Below, one piece after another: positions 18,488 through 27,199 of a stretch of 64,000 bases of DNA (positions are counted from its first letter, which is position 1; each line of letters begins with the position of its first letter). This DNA comes from Aldehydirespirator sp965220645 (GTDB taxonomy: Bacteria; Actinomycetota; Acidimicrobiia; Acidimicrobiales; Aldehydirespiratoraceae): positions 3,286,001-3,350,000 of the forward strand of contig OZ244836.1 of assembly GCA_965220645.1 (NCBI GenBank), in the 5' to 3' direction. The notes under the pieces are model-generated. The model made no database searches and was not told where the DNA came from. It saw only the letters and a program-made list of their open reading frames with translations. The position numbers were made by a program, and so were the translations under genes.

Positions 18488-19303
18488 ATGGCTGAACTTC
18501 AGGGGTTCATGTACCCGAGGACGCCCACCGGGGCCGCGGGCATCGTTCCGGCGCCCCCCTGGCACTACTCCGGGGACATGCTGACCGTGGAGTACCGCAC
18601 GGATCCCGACCGGGTGGCCGAGCTGCTCCCCGACCCGCTGGAGCCCGCCGGCGAGGACCCCGGCGCAGTGGCCATGATCTGGGCTGAATGGCAGAGCTGT
18701 AGCGACACCTTCGAGGAGCTGCTCGATCCGGTCCGGGCCCAGTACCGGGAGGTGTTCGCGGTGGTGCGCTGCCGCTACGGAGGCGAGACCTACAGCCGGG
18801 CTGCCTACATCTGGGTGGACAAGGACTTCGCCATGGCCCGGGGCCATGTGCAGGGCTATCCCAAGAAGATGGCCGAGATCGCCATGACCAGGCCGGTGAC
18901 GGTGGGCCGGGCCGGACCTCGTCTTGAGCCGGGCGGGCGCTTCGGTGCCACCTTGAGCACTTGGGGGCGGCGAATCGCCGAGGCCCGCTTCACCATCACC
19001 GGCACCGCCGAGGCGCCCGGATTCGTCAACGGGCACCCCATGCTGCACAGCCGCCAGATGCCGTCCATCGAGGTCGACGGGGACGACTCGCTCGACGAGC
19101 TGGTCACCATGCGGGGCTACTACGCCGACTTGGGCCCGGTGTACGCCGGTGACGCTGAGCTGGTCCTGCCCGAGTGCCCCACCGAGGAGCTGCACCATCT
19201 GCCGCCCATCGAGATGATCGGCGGCTACTACCGCCAGGTCGGCATGTCCATGGCCTCCGGCACCACCCTGTGGGCCGCCCCCAACCCCAAGGCTGGCCCG
19301 TGA
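18488..19303 (+). CDS. Acetoacetate-decarboxylase-superfamily protein
   Basis: The 271-residue protein has the acetoacetate decarboxylase fold and its lysine pair K126-K127 in GYPKKMAEI; in the archetype the first lysine forms the Schiff base. It also has the family FTITG and IEMIGGYYRQ blocks. Members of this superfamily decarboxylate 3-oxo acids but also act as hydratases or aldolases on ring-cleavage-type substrates. As the first gene of an operon with a P450 and a HpaD/LigB-like dioxygenase it may process a ring-cleavage product; this is inference. The next gene's GTG overlaps its stop (GTGA). Confidence 0.85.
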   Translation: MAELQGFMYPRTPTGAAGIVPAPPWHYSGDMLTVEYRTDPDRVAELLPDPLEPAGEDPGAVAMIWAEWQSCSDTFEELLDPVRAQYREVFAVVRCRYGGETYSRAAYIWVDKDFAMARGHVQGYPKKMAEIAMTRPVTVGRAGPRLEPGGRFGATLSTWGRRIAEARFTITGTAEAPGFVNGHPMLHSRQMPSIEVDGDDSLDELVTMRGYYADLGPVYAGDAELVLPECPTEELHHLPPIEMIGGYYRQVGMSMASGTTLWAAPNPKAGP

Positions 19304-20580
19304 GCGCCCTCACGGCCACGTACGTTGACGACTATCTCGACGACCACGGCGACGACGACGCCGACCTGTCGTCGCACGACTCGTTCACCTCCGGGGTACC
19401 CCACGCCACCTTCAGCAGGCTGCGTCACCAAGACCCGGTGCATTGGACCCCCGAGGCCAGCGGCTCCGGCTTCTGGTCGATCACCCGCTACCACGACGCC
19501 CTGGCCGTGAGCCGCGACGTTGAGACGTTCACCTCCTCCCACGGCATCCGCCTCGAGGAGATGGACGCCGACGAGCTCGAGGCCCGGCGCACGATGATGG
19601 AGCTGGACCCGCCCGAGCACACCCGCCTGCGCCGGCTGGTCAACCGGGGGTTCACCCGCCGCACCGTCGAGTCCTACGAGGACGCCATCCGGGCTCTGGC
19701 CGCCGAGGTGCTCGACGAGGCCCTCACCGACGACGCCTTCGACTTCGTCACCGAGGTGGCGGCCAAGCTGCCCATGCGGATGCTGGGCCGGCTGCTCGGC
19801 ACCAGCGACGCCGACGGCCACCAGCTGGTGGAGTGGGGTGACGCCTTCCTGGGCAACAGCGACCCGGAGTTCACCACCCACGTGATCGACACGGCCGACA
19901 CCGAGGAGTACCGGCTGATGCCGTTCCGGAGCCCGGCCGCGATCGAGGTGTTCGAGTACGCCGAGCGTCAGGCCGCGGAGCGCCGGGCTTGCCCCCGCAA
20001 CGACGTGATCACCCAGTTGCTGGCCCCCACCCGCGACGGCGAGCCGCTCAGCGACCTGGAGTTCAAGAACTTCTTCACCCTGCTCATCGCCGCCGGCAAC
20101 GACACCACCCGCTACACGATGACCCACGGGCTCAACACCTTGATGCACCACCCGAGCCTGTGGCGAGCCTGGAGGGCCGATCCCTCCCTTACCCACACCG
20201 CGGTCGAGGAGGTCCTGCGCACCAGCGCAGTGACGATGCACTTCCGCCGCACCGCCACCCGTGGTGCAACCATCGGCGGAAAAAGCATCGCAGCCGGCGA
20301 CAAGGTGGTGATGTGGTTCTGCTCCGCCAACCACGACGATGACGGTTTCGGTCATCCCTGGCGCTTCGACCTGGCTCGGGAACCCAACGACCACATGGCC
20401 TTCGGGCGCAACGGTCCGCACCTGTGCCTCGGTGCCTGGCTGGCCCGCATGGAGGCCAGGCTGGTGTACGAGGAGTTGATGAAGCGCGTGGACCGCCTGG
20501 AGCCGGACGGCGAGCCCCAGTACCTGCGTTCCAACTTCATCGCCGGCATCAAGCACCTACCCGTGCGGGTGGTGGCATGA
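19300..20580 (+). CDS. Cytochrome P450
   Basis: This is a soluble 426-residue P450. It has the I-helix AAGNDTTR, the ExxR motif in EEVLR and the haem-binding FGRNGPHLCLG with the ligand cysteine near residue 376. PPEHTRLRRLVNRGFT is typical of actinobacterial class I P450s that need a ferredoxin and reductase; none is encoded here. The start is the GTG that overlaps the previous stop. Its substrate is unknown; in this operon it could hydroxylate the aromatic compound before ring cleavage. After its stop a 16-codon ORF (20579-20629) leads into the dioxygenase gene, which has its own AGGAGG. Confidence 0.93.
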   Translation: MSALTATYVDDYLDDHGDDDADLSSHDSFTSGVPHATFSRLRHQDPVHWTPEASGSGFWSITRYHDALAVSRDVETFTSSHGIRLEEMDADELEARRTMMELDPPEHTRLRRLVNRGFTRRTVESYEDAIRALAAEVLDEALTDDAFDFVTEVAAKLPMRMLGRLLGTSDADGHQLVEWGDAFLGNSDPEFTTHVIDTADTEEYRLMPFRSPAAIEVFEYAERQAAERRACPRNDVITQLLAPTRDGEPLSDLEFKNFFTLLIAAGNDTTRYTMTHGLNTLMHHPSLWRAWRADPSLTHTAVEEVLRTSAVTMHFRRTATRGATIGGKSIAAGDKVVMWFCSANHDDDGFGHPWRFDLAREPNDHMAFGRNGPHLCLGAWLARMEARLVYEELMKRVDRLEPDGEPQYLRSNFIAGIKHLPVRVVA

Positions 20581-20630
20581 TGCCCAGATTGCTGTCCGCG
20601 CCCGCTCACAGTCTTCAGGAGGTCTGACGA

Positions 20631-21491
20631 ATGGGGTCGATCGTGGGAGCGGCGCTGGTGTCGCACGTGCCGCCGCTGGTGATGCCCGAACGTGAGCGCC
20701 GGGCCCTTAATTGCGGCGACGACACCACTCTGTTCTCCGGACTGCATGCGCTGCGGGCCGAGCGCCTCGCCCCGGTCGCGGCCGACACCGTGGTCGTGAT
20801 CGACACGCACTGGTTCACCACCATCGAGCATGTGGTCGCCGCCCATGAGCGGCGCAAGGGCCTGTTCACCTCCGACGAACTGCCCCGAGGCATGTGCGCC
20901 ATGCCCTACGACATGCCCGGAGACCCCGAGCTGGCCCACGCCTTCGCGGCAGCCGCCGCCGGACGCGACGACAGCTGGGTGACCGCCATCGACGACCCGC
21001 TCCTGCCGGTTCACTACCCCACCGTCAACCTGCTCGGCTTCCTGCAGGGCGACGAGCGCTGGGTGTCGGTTGGGGTGTGCCAGACCGCCGAAGCCGAGGA
21101 CTTCCTGCTCGCCGGTGAGCTGCTGGCGGAGGCGGTGGCCGGGCTGGACCGGCGGGTAGTGGTGCTGGCCAGCGGCGGGCTGAGCCACCGGTTCTGGCCG
21201 CTACGACAGTTCCGCGACCACGAGGGCGCCGACCCCGACCTCCACATCCGCACCCCGGAGGCCGCCGCGGCCGACCGCAGGGTTCTGGCCTGGATGGCCG
21301 AAGGCGGCCATGCCTCCATCATCGACTTCCTGCCCGAGTACGCCCGCCACGCCCCCGAGGGCTACTTCGGCCACTACCTCATCATGGTGGGCGCGCTGGG
21401 CGGCGCCGCATGCACGGCTCACGGTGTCCAGTTCGGCCAGTACGAGTCGGTGTCGGGCACGGGTCAAGCCCACGTATGGTTTGACCTGTGA
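20631..21491 (+). CDS. LigB-type extradiol ring-cleavage dioxygenase, HpaD/HpcB-like
   Basis: The 286-residue type II extradiol dioxygenase resembles 3,4-dihydroxyphenylacetate 2,3-dioxygenase along its length. Iron ligands H12 (SHVPPL) and H60 (DTHW) are present. The blocks FTSDELP, LASGGLSHRF, LPEYA and SGTGQ occur in the same order as in HpcB. It would open a catechol ring next to the diol. HpaE-like and HpaG-like genes that would handle the product are at 6.9-9.2 kb. The ATG has AGGAGG eight bases upstream. Its stop overlaps the start of the following amidotransferase gene. Confidence 0.85.
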   Translation: MGSIVGAALVSHVPPLVMPERERRALNCGDDTTLFSGLHALRAERLAPVAADTVVVIDTHWFTTIEHVVAAHERRKGLFTSDELPRGMCAMPYDMPGDPELAHAFAAAAAGRDDSWVTAIDDPLLPVHYPTVNLLGFLQGDERWVSVGVCQTAEAEDFLLAGELLAEAVAGLDRRVVVLASGGLSHRFWPLRQFRDHEGADPDLHIRTPEAAAADRRVLAWMAEGGHASIIDFLPEYARHAPEGYFGHYLIMVGALGGAACTAHGVQFGQYESVSGTGQAHVWFDL

Positions 21492-22216
21492 GTGAGTTGC
21501 TTCGAGCGCTGGTCCTGGCCCACGAGCCGCAGGGCACGAGCGCGCTCGTGGGCGAGAGGCTGGCGCAGCGGGGCTACGACGTGCACGAGCACGTGGTGAC
21601 CGCCGATCTGGACCGACCCAACGATGCCGCGCCTTTCCCGGACGCCACCGACTACGACGTCCTGGTGCCCATGGGCTCCATCCGCTCGCTCACCAATACC
21701 GACGAGATCGACGGCTGGATTTTCGAGGAGATCGCCATGGTGCAAGCGGCCCGCCAGCGGGGCACACCCATGCTCGGCGTCTGCTTCGGCGGGCAATTGC
21801 TCGCGGCAGCGCTTGGTGGATCGGTCGAGCAGGCACTGGAGCCGGAGATCGGCTGGTACGAGATTCACGAGCCCGACCGCTCGCCGAACGGCGCCCGCAA
21901 TCCGCTCGGTCCCGGGCCGTGGTTCCAGTGGCACCACGACCGGTTCATCCCTCCACCGGATGCGGACGTGCTGGCCGTCAACGAGAGTGCCGTGCAGCTG
22001 TTCCGGCTGGGCCGCTGCGTGGGCAGCCAGTTCCATCCTGAGGTGACCTACGCCCACCTCGAGGGCTTCCTGTGGGAGGCAGACGAGGAGTACCTGGCCG
22101 AGCACGGTCAGAGCCGGGCAACCCTGCTCGAGGAAGTGCGCCGACACGAGACCCGCAACGCCCGCCAGTGCGCAGCCCTGGTCGACTGGTTCCTCGACGA
22201 GGTGGCAGCCTCTTAG
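21488..22216 (+). CDS. Class I glutamine amidotransferase-like protein
   Basis: The 242-residue protein has the class I amidotransferase fold. The nucleophile elbow is GVCFGGQ (C99) and the catalytic histidine and glutamate are in SQFHPEVT. It is not fused to, or next to, a synthetase domain. GTG at 21488 overlaps the stop of the dioxygenase gene, so it is coupled to the ring-cleavage operon. It may be a free-standing gamma-glutamyl hydrolase or an amidotransferase for an unknown acceptor. The product is not assigned. Confidence 0.8.
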   Translation: MSELLRALVLAHEPQGTSALVGERLAQRGYDVHEHVVTADLDRPNDAAPFPDATDYDVLVPMGSIRSLTNTDEIDGWIFEEIAMVQAARQRGTPMLGVCFGGQLLAAALGGSVEQALEPEIGWYEIHEPDRSPNGARNPLGPGPWFQWHHDRFIPPPDADVLAVNESAVQLFRLGRCVGSQFHPEVTYAHLEGFLWEADEEYLAEHGQSRATLLEEVRRHETRNARQCAALVDWFLDEVAAS

Positions 22217-22226
22217 GCTCGCTCCG

Positions 22227-22649
22227 GTGAGGATCAGCAGACTCGCCTTGGCCTGCGCCGTGTGCGCGGTGGTGGTGGCCTCAGCGTGTTCGGGCACCCG
22301 TCCGCTGAGCTGCCCGGAGGGAACGCAGCGATGGGCCGAGTACCAGTTGTTCATGGGCCGGGGCGGCCCTGATGGCGAGGTCGTCAACGACTCTGCCTGG
22401 GACACCTTCCTTGACGAGGAGGTGACCCCCAGGTTCCCTGACGGCCTTACGGTCCTCGACGGCCAGGGCCAGTGGCGCGGCTCCGACGGCGCCATCAAGC
22501 AGGAACGCTCGAAGCTGCTGGTAATCCTGGCACCGCCCGGAAGCGACGCCCGCCAGATGCTCGACGCCATCTCTCAGGAGTACAAGCGACGCTTCGGCCA
22601 GGAGGCGGTACTCCAGACCCTCGACGAGACCTGCACCGCCTTCCTCTGA
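22227..22649 (+). CDS. Small secreted lipoprotein, DUF3574-like
   Basis: This 140-residue protein has a lipoprotein signal with lipobox VASAC (C21). The mature part fits the DUF3574 pattern: an early Cys (LSCPEG), FLDEEVTPRFPDGLTVLDGQGQW and a C-terminal YKRRFGQEAVLQTLDETC with a second Cys. The role of the family is unknown. GTG at 22227 follows a TAGGCT -10 by seven bases, and the first three bases of that hexamer are the stop codon of the previous gene. Confidence 0.75.
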   Translation: MRISRLALACAVCAVVVASACSGTRPLSCPEGTQRWAEYQLFMGRGGPDGEVVNDSAWDTFLDEEVTPRFPDGLTVLDGQGQWRGSDGAIKQERSKLLVILAPPGSDARQMLDAISQEYKRRFGQEAVLQTLDETCTAFL

Positions 22650-22662
22650 GCCGGAACGTCGG

Positions 22663-23616
22663 CTAGCCGGTCGCCGGAACGTCGAAGCGGGTCGCCCGGG
22701 CCACGATGTGCTCGCACAGGGCCCGGACCTCGGTTGGGTCGTCGGTGTGCTGGGCCGGCTTCACACAGAACGTGGTGAAGCCGGCCTCGATCTGGTTGCT
22801 GAAGTCGGCCATGGCCTGGTCTATGTCTGCGGTGTCGTCGGCTCCCGCGAACACGGCCCGGGTGCCGCCCACCATCTCGATGGCAGCCGGATGGCGGCCC
22901 GCGGCCAGCAGCCCGGCCCGCAGCTGGGCCAAGTCCTCGCCGCTGGCCGCACCGAAGGGATGGAAGCCGTCGCCGTAGCGAACCAGCCGCCGGAGCAGTC
23001 CCGAGTGCATCGATTGGCCTCCGAACCACATCTTCGGGCGAGCCGGGCTGGTCCGCCACGGCTTGGGGACGCAGTACACGTCATCGAAGGCGAAGCGGGG
23101 TCCGGGATGCGACGCCGGGGTGTGCTCCCACAGTGCGGCCATGGCCTCCAACTGCTCGTCGAGGATCTCGCCCCGCTCCGCGAAGGGCACCCCCAACGCG
23201 TCGTACTCCTCGCGGTGCCACGACACCGTGGGCTGTACCACTAGCCGGCCCTCGCTGAGCCGGTCCAGGGTGGCCAACTCCTTGGCCAGCAGCACTGGAT
23301 GGCGCAAAGGCGCAACCACCGCGCCCATCACCAACCTCACTCGACGGGTGGCTGCGGCCACCGCGGCGAGCAGCACATTTGAACTCGGCCAGGACGTGGC
23401 CGGATCCTGGTTGCCTGGCGCCGCGTAGGCGCGAGGATTGACGGGCCGGCCCAGGGCCCCCGCCGAGGGGCCGAGCACTACATGCTCGCTGGCCATCACT
23501 GCGTCGAACCCGGCCGCCTCGGCGTCGGTGGCCAGGCGCACCAACCCGACCAGGTCGTCGGGATCGACGAGGGTGTCGTTCTCGGTGAGGATCAGCAGCA
23601 GCCGGGGCGGAGTCAC
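22663..23616 (-). CDS. Luciferase-like flavin/F420-dependent monooxygenase
   Basis: The 317-residue protein has the bacterial luciferase-like TIM barrel: FDAVMASEHVV, RVRLVMGAVVAPLRHP and LLAKELATLDRLSEGRL. Such enzymes use reduced FMN or coenzyme F420. The GTG at 23616 lies 10 bases after the stop of the glutamine-synthetase-like gene, so both are in one operon. The longer in-frame start at 23700 lies inside that gene and was rejected. Substrate unknown. Confidence 0.85.
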   Translation of the reverse strand: MTPPRLLLILTENDTLVDPDDLVGLVRLATDAEAAGFDAVMASEHVVLGPSAGALGRPVNPRAYAAPGNQDPATSWPSSNVLLAAVAAATRRVRLVMGAVVAPLRHPVLLAKELATLDRLSEGRLVVQPTVSWHREEYDALGVPFAERGEILDEQLEAMAALWEHTPASHPGPRFAFDDVYCVPKPWRTSPARPKMWFGGQSMHSGLLRRLVRYGDGFHPFGAASGEDLAQLRAGLLAAGRHPAAIEMVGGTRAVFAGADDTADIDQAMADFSNQIEAGFTTFCVKPAQHTDDPTEVRALCEHIVARATRFDVPATG

Positions 23617-23626
23617 CTGGACCGGC

Positions 23627-24985
23627 TCAGTGGTAGGGCAGATATTGGGTGAGCTCCCATTCCGTGAGGGGCTCGGTGCCTGTGATCGCGTCCCAGTCAC
23701 CGACGGCGTCGTCGCCCGCCCCAGCCGTGTAGCGGTCCCACTCGGCCCGCTTGTTGAACACGAAGTTGGCGCACAACTCCGAGCCGACCGACTCGCACAA
23801 AGCCTCGTCGGCTTCCATGTCGTCGAGGGCCGCGCTCAGGCTGTGGGCGCAGTGGATGTCGGTATTGACCTCGTCGAAGCCGTCGGTGGTCATAGGTTCG
23901 GGACACCCCAGCCCTCCAACCGCTCCGAGGCGGGCCGCCTGCAGCACAGTAGCGATCAGGGTGTGGACGTTGGCCGCGCCGTCGCCGATGCGGCTCTCGA
24001 TGCGCATGTGCGACCCTGCGCCCCGGGGCACGCGGTTGCCGGCGCAGCGGTGCTCGACGCCCCAGTTGGCCCAGTACCCGTTGAGCTCGCCGTGGCGCAG
24101 GCGCCGGTAGGCGTTCACGGTCGGCGCAGCCAACGCCGTCATTCCCCGGTGGTGGTGGATGAGGCCCGCCATGGCGCCTCGTGCCAGATCGGACATGCCG
24201 TGCGCGCCACCCGCATCCGAGAAGGCGTTGTTGCCATCGGAGTCGGCCATCGAGAAGTTCACATGCACGCCGGTGCCCGAGATACCCGGGAAGGGCTTGC
24301 CCAGGAAGGTGAGATCCAATCCGAGGGGCCGGCCCGAGGCGTCGGTGGCTGTCATCACGGTCTCGCGAGCCAGCAGCCGGAACAGGAATGCGTCGTCGGC
24401 TGCCCGCATGGCATCGCCGTACTCGAGGGTGAGTTCGAACTGGCCCTCGTCATATTCGGCGTTGACCGACTCCATCGCGATTCCCGAGGCCTCCGCCCGG
24501 CGCACCACCGATGTGATCACTCCGGCGGGATCCGACGCCACCCCGGTGCCGTAGACCATCGCGCCCGGCGTCTCGTAGGGCCGGGGACTCCGAAGACCGC
24601 CACTGAACACGTAGGCCTCGAACTCGATGCCGACCTTGGGGCTGTAACCGAGTGTCTCCCAGTCGGCCACCGCCCGGCGCAGCGCCTCACGGGGCGACAC
24701 CGGCAGGGACTCCCCGTGCATCGACAGGTCCCCGATGACGACGCCGGTGGCGTCGTCATCCCAGCCCTGGCGGATGGCGCCGGTGTCGAAGCTGATCTGG
24801 GTGTCGGGCAGACCGTCCAGCAAGTAGGCGCCGGGGGCGGGAACCATGCTGCGGTCATAGCCCAGGGCGAACACGCACACGCAGTGGCTGGTGCCCTTGT
24901 GGGCCAGGCGGGCGGGCACATACTTGCCACGCGGCAGCCCGAGGTGATCGGGCCACAGCACGCGTACGCGGTCCCAGTCGGTCAT
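23627..24985 (-). CDS. Glutamine-synthetase-family ligase (PuuA-like gamma-glutamylation enzyme possible)
   Basis: The 452-residue protein has the GS catalytic domain: metal ligands in KVGIEFEAYVF, the HVNFS histidine loop and the ESRIGDGAANVHTL arginine region. Housekeeping features such as the adenylylation-loop tyrosine block are not evident. Relatives ligate glutamate to amines (PuuA and similar) rather than ammonia. A PuuD-type hydrolase 2.2 kb away fits a gamma-glutamyl route, but this is inference. The ATG at 24985 has GGGAG six or seven bases upstream. The following monooxygenase gene is in the same transcript. Confidence 0.85.
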   Translation of the reverse strand: MTDWDRVRVLWPDHLGLPRGKYVPARLAHKGTSHCVCVFALGYDRSMVPAPGAYLLDGLPDTQISFDTGAIRQGWDDDATGVVIGDLSMHGESLPVSPREALRRAVADWETLGYSPKVGIEFEAYVFSGGLRSPRPYETPGAMVYGTGVASDPAGVITSVVRRAEASGIAMESVNAEYDEGQFELTLEYGDAMRAADDAFLFRLLARETVMTATDASGRPLGLDLTFLGKPFPGISGTGVHVNFSMADSDGNNAFSDAGGAHGMSDLARGAMAGLIHHHRGMTALAAPTVNAYRRLRHGELNGYWANWGVEHRCAGNRVPRGAGSHMRIESRIGDGAANVHTLIATVLQAARLGAVGGLGCPEPMTTDGFDEVNTDIHCAHSLSAALDDMEADEALCESVGSELCANFVFNKRAEWDRYTAGAGDDAVGDWDAITGTEPLTEWELTQYLPYH

Positions 24986-25068
24986 GGAAAGCTCCCCCGG
25001 TCTCAGGAAGGTGAACGTTCGGCCCCGAAAGGTATCTCGCACCGCAGCAGGGGTCACGCCGGGTCCGC

Positions 25069-26283
25069 TCAGACTGGCGCTTCGTCCTGCTCGGGGTAGA
25101 GGCCGGTGCGGCCCAGACGCTCCAGGCACACCTCCGCGCTCCAGGGCAGCATGGCCGCCCCGCAGCGAGCGTCGCGGTAGGCCTGCTCCAGGTAGGACGG
25201 GCGCAGCATGCTGCGGCCACCGCACACCTGCAGGGCCAGCGACGCCACCGCAGGAGTGCCCTCCATCACGGTGACCACCGACGACCACGCCCGCCGCACC
25301 TGATCGGAGCTCGGGTCGACCCCGCACTCAGCCAGCACCCGGTAGGTGAGCGACTGGGCCCGGTCGTAGAGCAGGTTCATCTGGGCCCAACCCTGCTGCT
25401 TGATGGGATGGTCCCGCCGGGCGGGACCCCCGCCACCGTCGCCTCGCAGGTACGCGGCGGTGGCGTCGAGGATGCCCCGCATCAGTCCCAGGTAGGCGAA
25501 CGACAGTGTCATGTAGAAGTAGGGCCAGCGGGTGGCGGCCTGATCGAAGGCTCCGGGCGGGAGCCATTCATTGTCCTCGGGCACTACCGCTTCATCGAGC
25601 ACGAGGGTGCGGGAATCGGTTCCCCGCATCCCCAGCGGATCCCAATCCCCTTCGATGGTCGAGCCGGGCGTGTCGGCGGGCACGCCCATGAAGCGGATCC
25701 GCTCGTCTCCCGGCACCAGGCAGACCACATTGTGGATGTTGGCCGCGCCCGACAGGGAGGCGAAGATCTTGCGCCCCGTCACCCGGTAGCCACCGGGGGC
25801 GGGAACCGCCCGGGTGGAGTAGCCCGCGGTGGCGCCCGCGGCCGCGCCCTCCGAGAAGGGCTGGCTGTGGATGGTGCCGTCGGTGACGATGCCACTGCGC
25901 AACCGAGCCCGGCGCTCGGCCAGCAACGACCGCTCGGCTGCGGTGAGGTCGAGGCCGTCGGCGATCTGGCCGACGAGGATGGTGGTGGCGGTGTGCATGT
26001 TGAACGTCAGCGCGGTGGTGGCGCAGTGCCGTCCCAGCTCCTCGGACACGAGGGCGTAGGCCACGAAGTCGCCGCCCAGGCCGCCGTCGGCTACCGGGAT
26101 ACACAAGCCCAGCAGGCCGGCGTCGCGCAGGTCGGCCCAGTTCTGTGTCGGGAATGTGGCGTCGCGATCATGGGCCCCGGATCGCTGGGCGAAGCGGGCG
26201 CCAAGAGCCGCCATGCGCTTCACGAGCGCGGTGCGCTCCGGCGTGTGGATGTCTGCCGCTACTCCCACGAGCGAACCATTCAA
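25069..26283 (-). CDS. Acyl-CoA dehydrogenase-family protein
   Basis: The 404-residue flavoprotein has the acyl-CoA dehydrogenase layout: an N-terminal helical domain with LGLCIPVADGGLG, a central beta domain (VTGRKIFASLSGAANIH) and a C-terminal helical domain (LALQVCGGRSMLRPSYLEQ). It would introduce an alpha,beta double bond or, like some relatives, hydroxylate. The typical catalytic glutamate could not be placed with certainty. It is transcribed towards the glutamine-synthetase-like gene with an 83-base gap that holds that gene's ribosome site. Confidence 0.87.
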   Translation of the reverse strand: MNGSLVGVAADIHTPERTALVKRMAALGARFAQRSGAHDRDATFPTQNWADLRDAGLLGLCIPVADGGLGGDFVAYALVSEELGRHCATTALTFNMHTATTILVGQIADGLDLTAAERSLLAERRARLRSGIVTDGTIHSQPFSEGAAAGATAGYSTRAVPAPGGYRVTGRKIFASLSGAANIHNVVCLVPGDERIRFMGVPADTPGSTIEGDWDPLGMRGTDSRTLVLDEAVVPEDNEWLPPGAFDQAATRWPYFYMTLSFAYLGLMRGILDATAAYLRGDGGGGPARRDHPIKQQGWAQMNLLYDRAQSLTYRVLAECGVDPSSDQVRRAWSSVVTVMEGTPAVASLALQVCGGRSMLRPSYLEQAYRDARCGAAMLPWSAEVCLERLGRTGLYPEQDEAPV

Positions 26284-26327
26284 GTCGCCTCACATGTCGA
26301 TTGCGTCATGATGCAACCCCAATTGGC

Positions 26328-27176
26328 CTATATCGCCCATCTGGGGCCGGAGGGTCCCAACCCACGACCGCGGCTGAGGAAGTCTCGCACTAGGCGGTTG
26401 AAGGTTTGCGGAACTTCCGAAACTGCCAGATGTCCCACACCGTCCAGCACGATCAGCTCGGCGTTCTGCAGCCCCTCGGCGAGGACACGCGAGTAGGCGA
26501 CCGGCGTCTCGGTGTCGAGTCCCCCAGCCACCACCAGCGCGGGCGAAGCGATCGCGCCCAGCCGCTCGCACACATCGTGGGCGGGCAGGCACTCGACGGC
26601 CGCTCGCAGCCCGGTTGCCGGAATACGAGCGAAGCCTGCCACCCGCATGGCGAGGGCATCATCGCTGAGAGTGGGGCCCGCAATGGAGGTCAGGACATCT
26701 GCAGCTATGTCGGCTGGGGTCAGCCCGGCGTCGAGCGGCGCGAGTCGAGCGGCGCGCCACTCGGCGGGGGTGGTGCCGTCGAGTCCGAAGGCCGGGCTGG
26801 TGTTGGCCAGCACGAGGCGGGCGACCCGTTGGGGGTGGCGCAGCGCGGTATGCAGGGCATGCATCCCGCCGAAGGATTCGCCCACGAGATGGGCCCGGTC
26901 GACACCAGCGTTGTCGAGCAGCCGGGCCACCGAGTCGGCGATGGTGGCGAAGGTCAGAGGCACGACCGGGACCGAGACGCCATAGCCGGGCATGTCCCAG
27001 GCGATGCAGCGGAACTCGGTTCTGAGGCCCCTCAGCTGGGGCTCCCACGAGGTGCGCGAGCCGCCGAGGCCGTGCAGAAACACAACCGGCTCCCCGTCAC
27101 CCGTCTCGCGCCAGGCCAGCGGTCCATCCACATCCAGGGTGCCGGCCACTGCGCGGTAGGACGACGGCTTGGACAC
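26328..27176 (-). CDS. Alpha/beta-hydrolase
   Basis: The 282-residue hydrolase shows the oxyanion motif HGLGG, the nucleophile elbow GESFGG, the acid in GGLDTETP and the catalytic histidine in GVGHLAV. Close relatives include C-C bond hydrolases of meta-cleavage routes and simple esterases; the sequence does not settle which. I start at GTG 27176 because TATGTT on the minus strand ends six bases before it. That hexamer overlaps the -10 of the divergent gene. Upstream in-frame starts would overlap that promoter. Confidence 0.82.
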   Translation of the reverse strand: MSKPSSYRAVAGTLDVDGPLAWRETGDGEPVVFLHGLGGSRTSWEPQLRGLRTEFRCIAWDMPGYGVSVPVVPLTFATIADSVARLLDNAGVDRAHLVGESFGGMHALHTALRHPQRVARLVLANTSPAFGLDGTTPAEWRAARLAPLDAGLTPADIAADVLTSIAGPTLSDDALAMRVAGFARIPATGLRAAVECLPAHDVCERLGAIASPALVVAGGLDTETPVAYSRVLAEGLQNAELIVLDGVGHLAVSEVPQTFNRLVRDFLSRGRGLGPSGPRWAI

Positions 27177-27182
27177 GGTCGG

Positions 27183-27192
27183 AACATACACT
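27183..27192. promoter_or_regulatory. Overlapping divergent -10 elements of two leaderless genes
   Basis: On the plus strand TACACT (27187-27192) ends seven bases before the puuD-like GTG. On the minus strand TATGTT (27188-27183) ends six bases before the hydrolase GTG. The two hexamers share two bases and the start codons are only 23 bases apart, so the genes probably cannot be initiated at the same moment. Confidence 0.5.
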
Positions 27193-27199
27193 CTCGCCC

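Noticed and set aside
20579..20629. A 16-codon ORF between the P450 and dioxygenase genes
   Set aside because: It overlaps the P450 stop in a coupled way but is too short to support. It may only carry ribosomes to the AGGAGG of the next gene.
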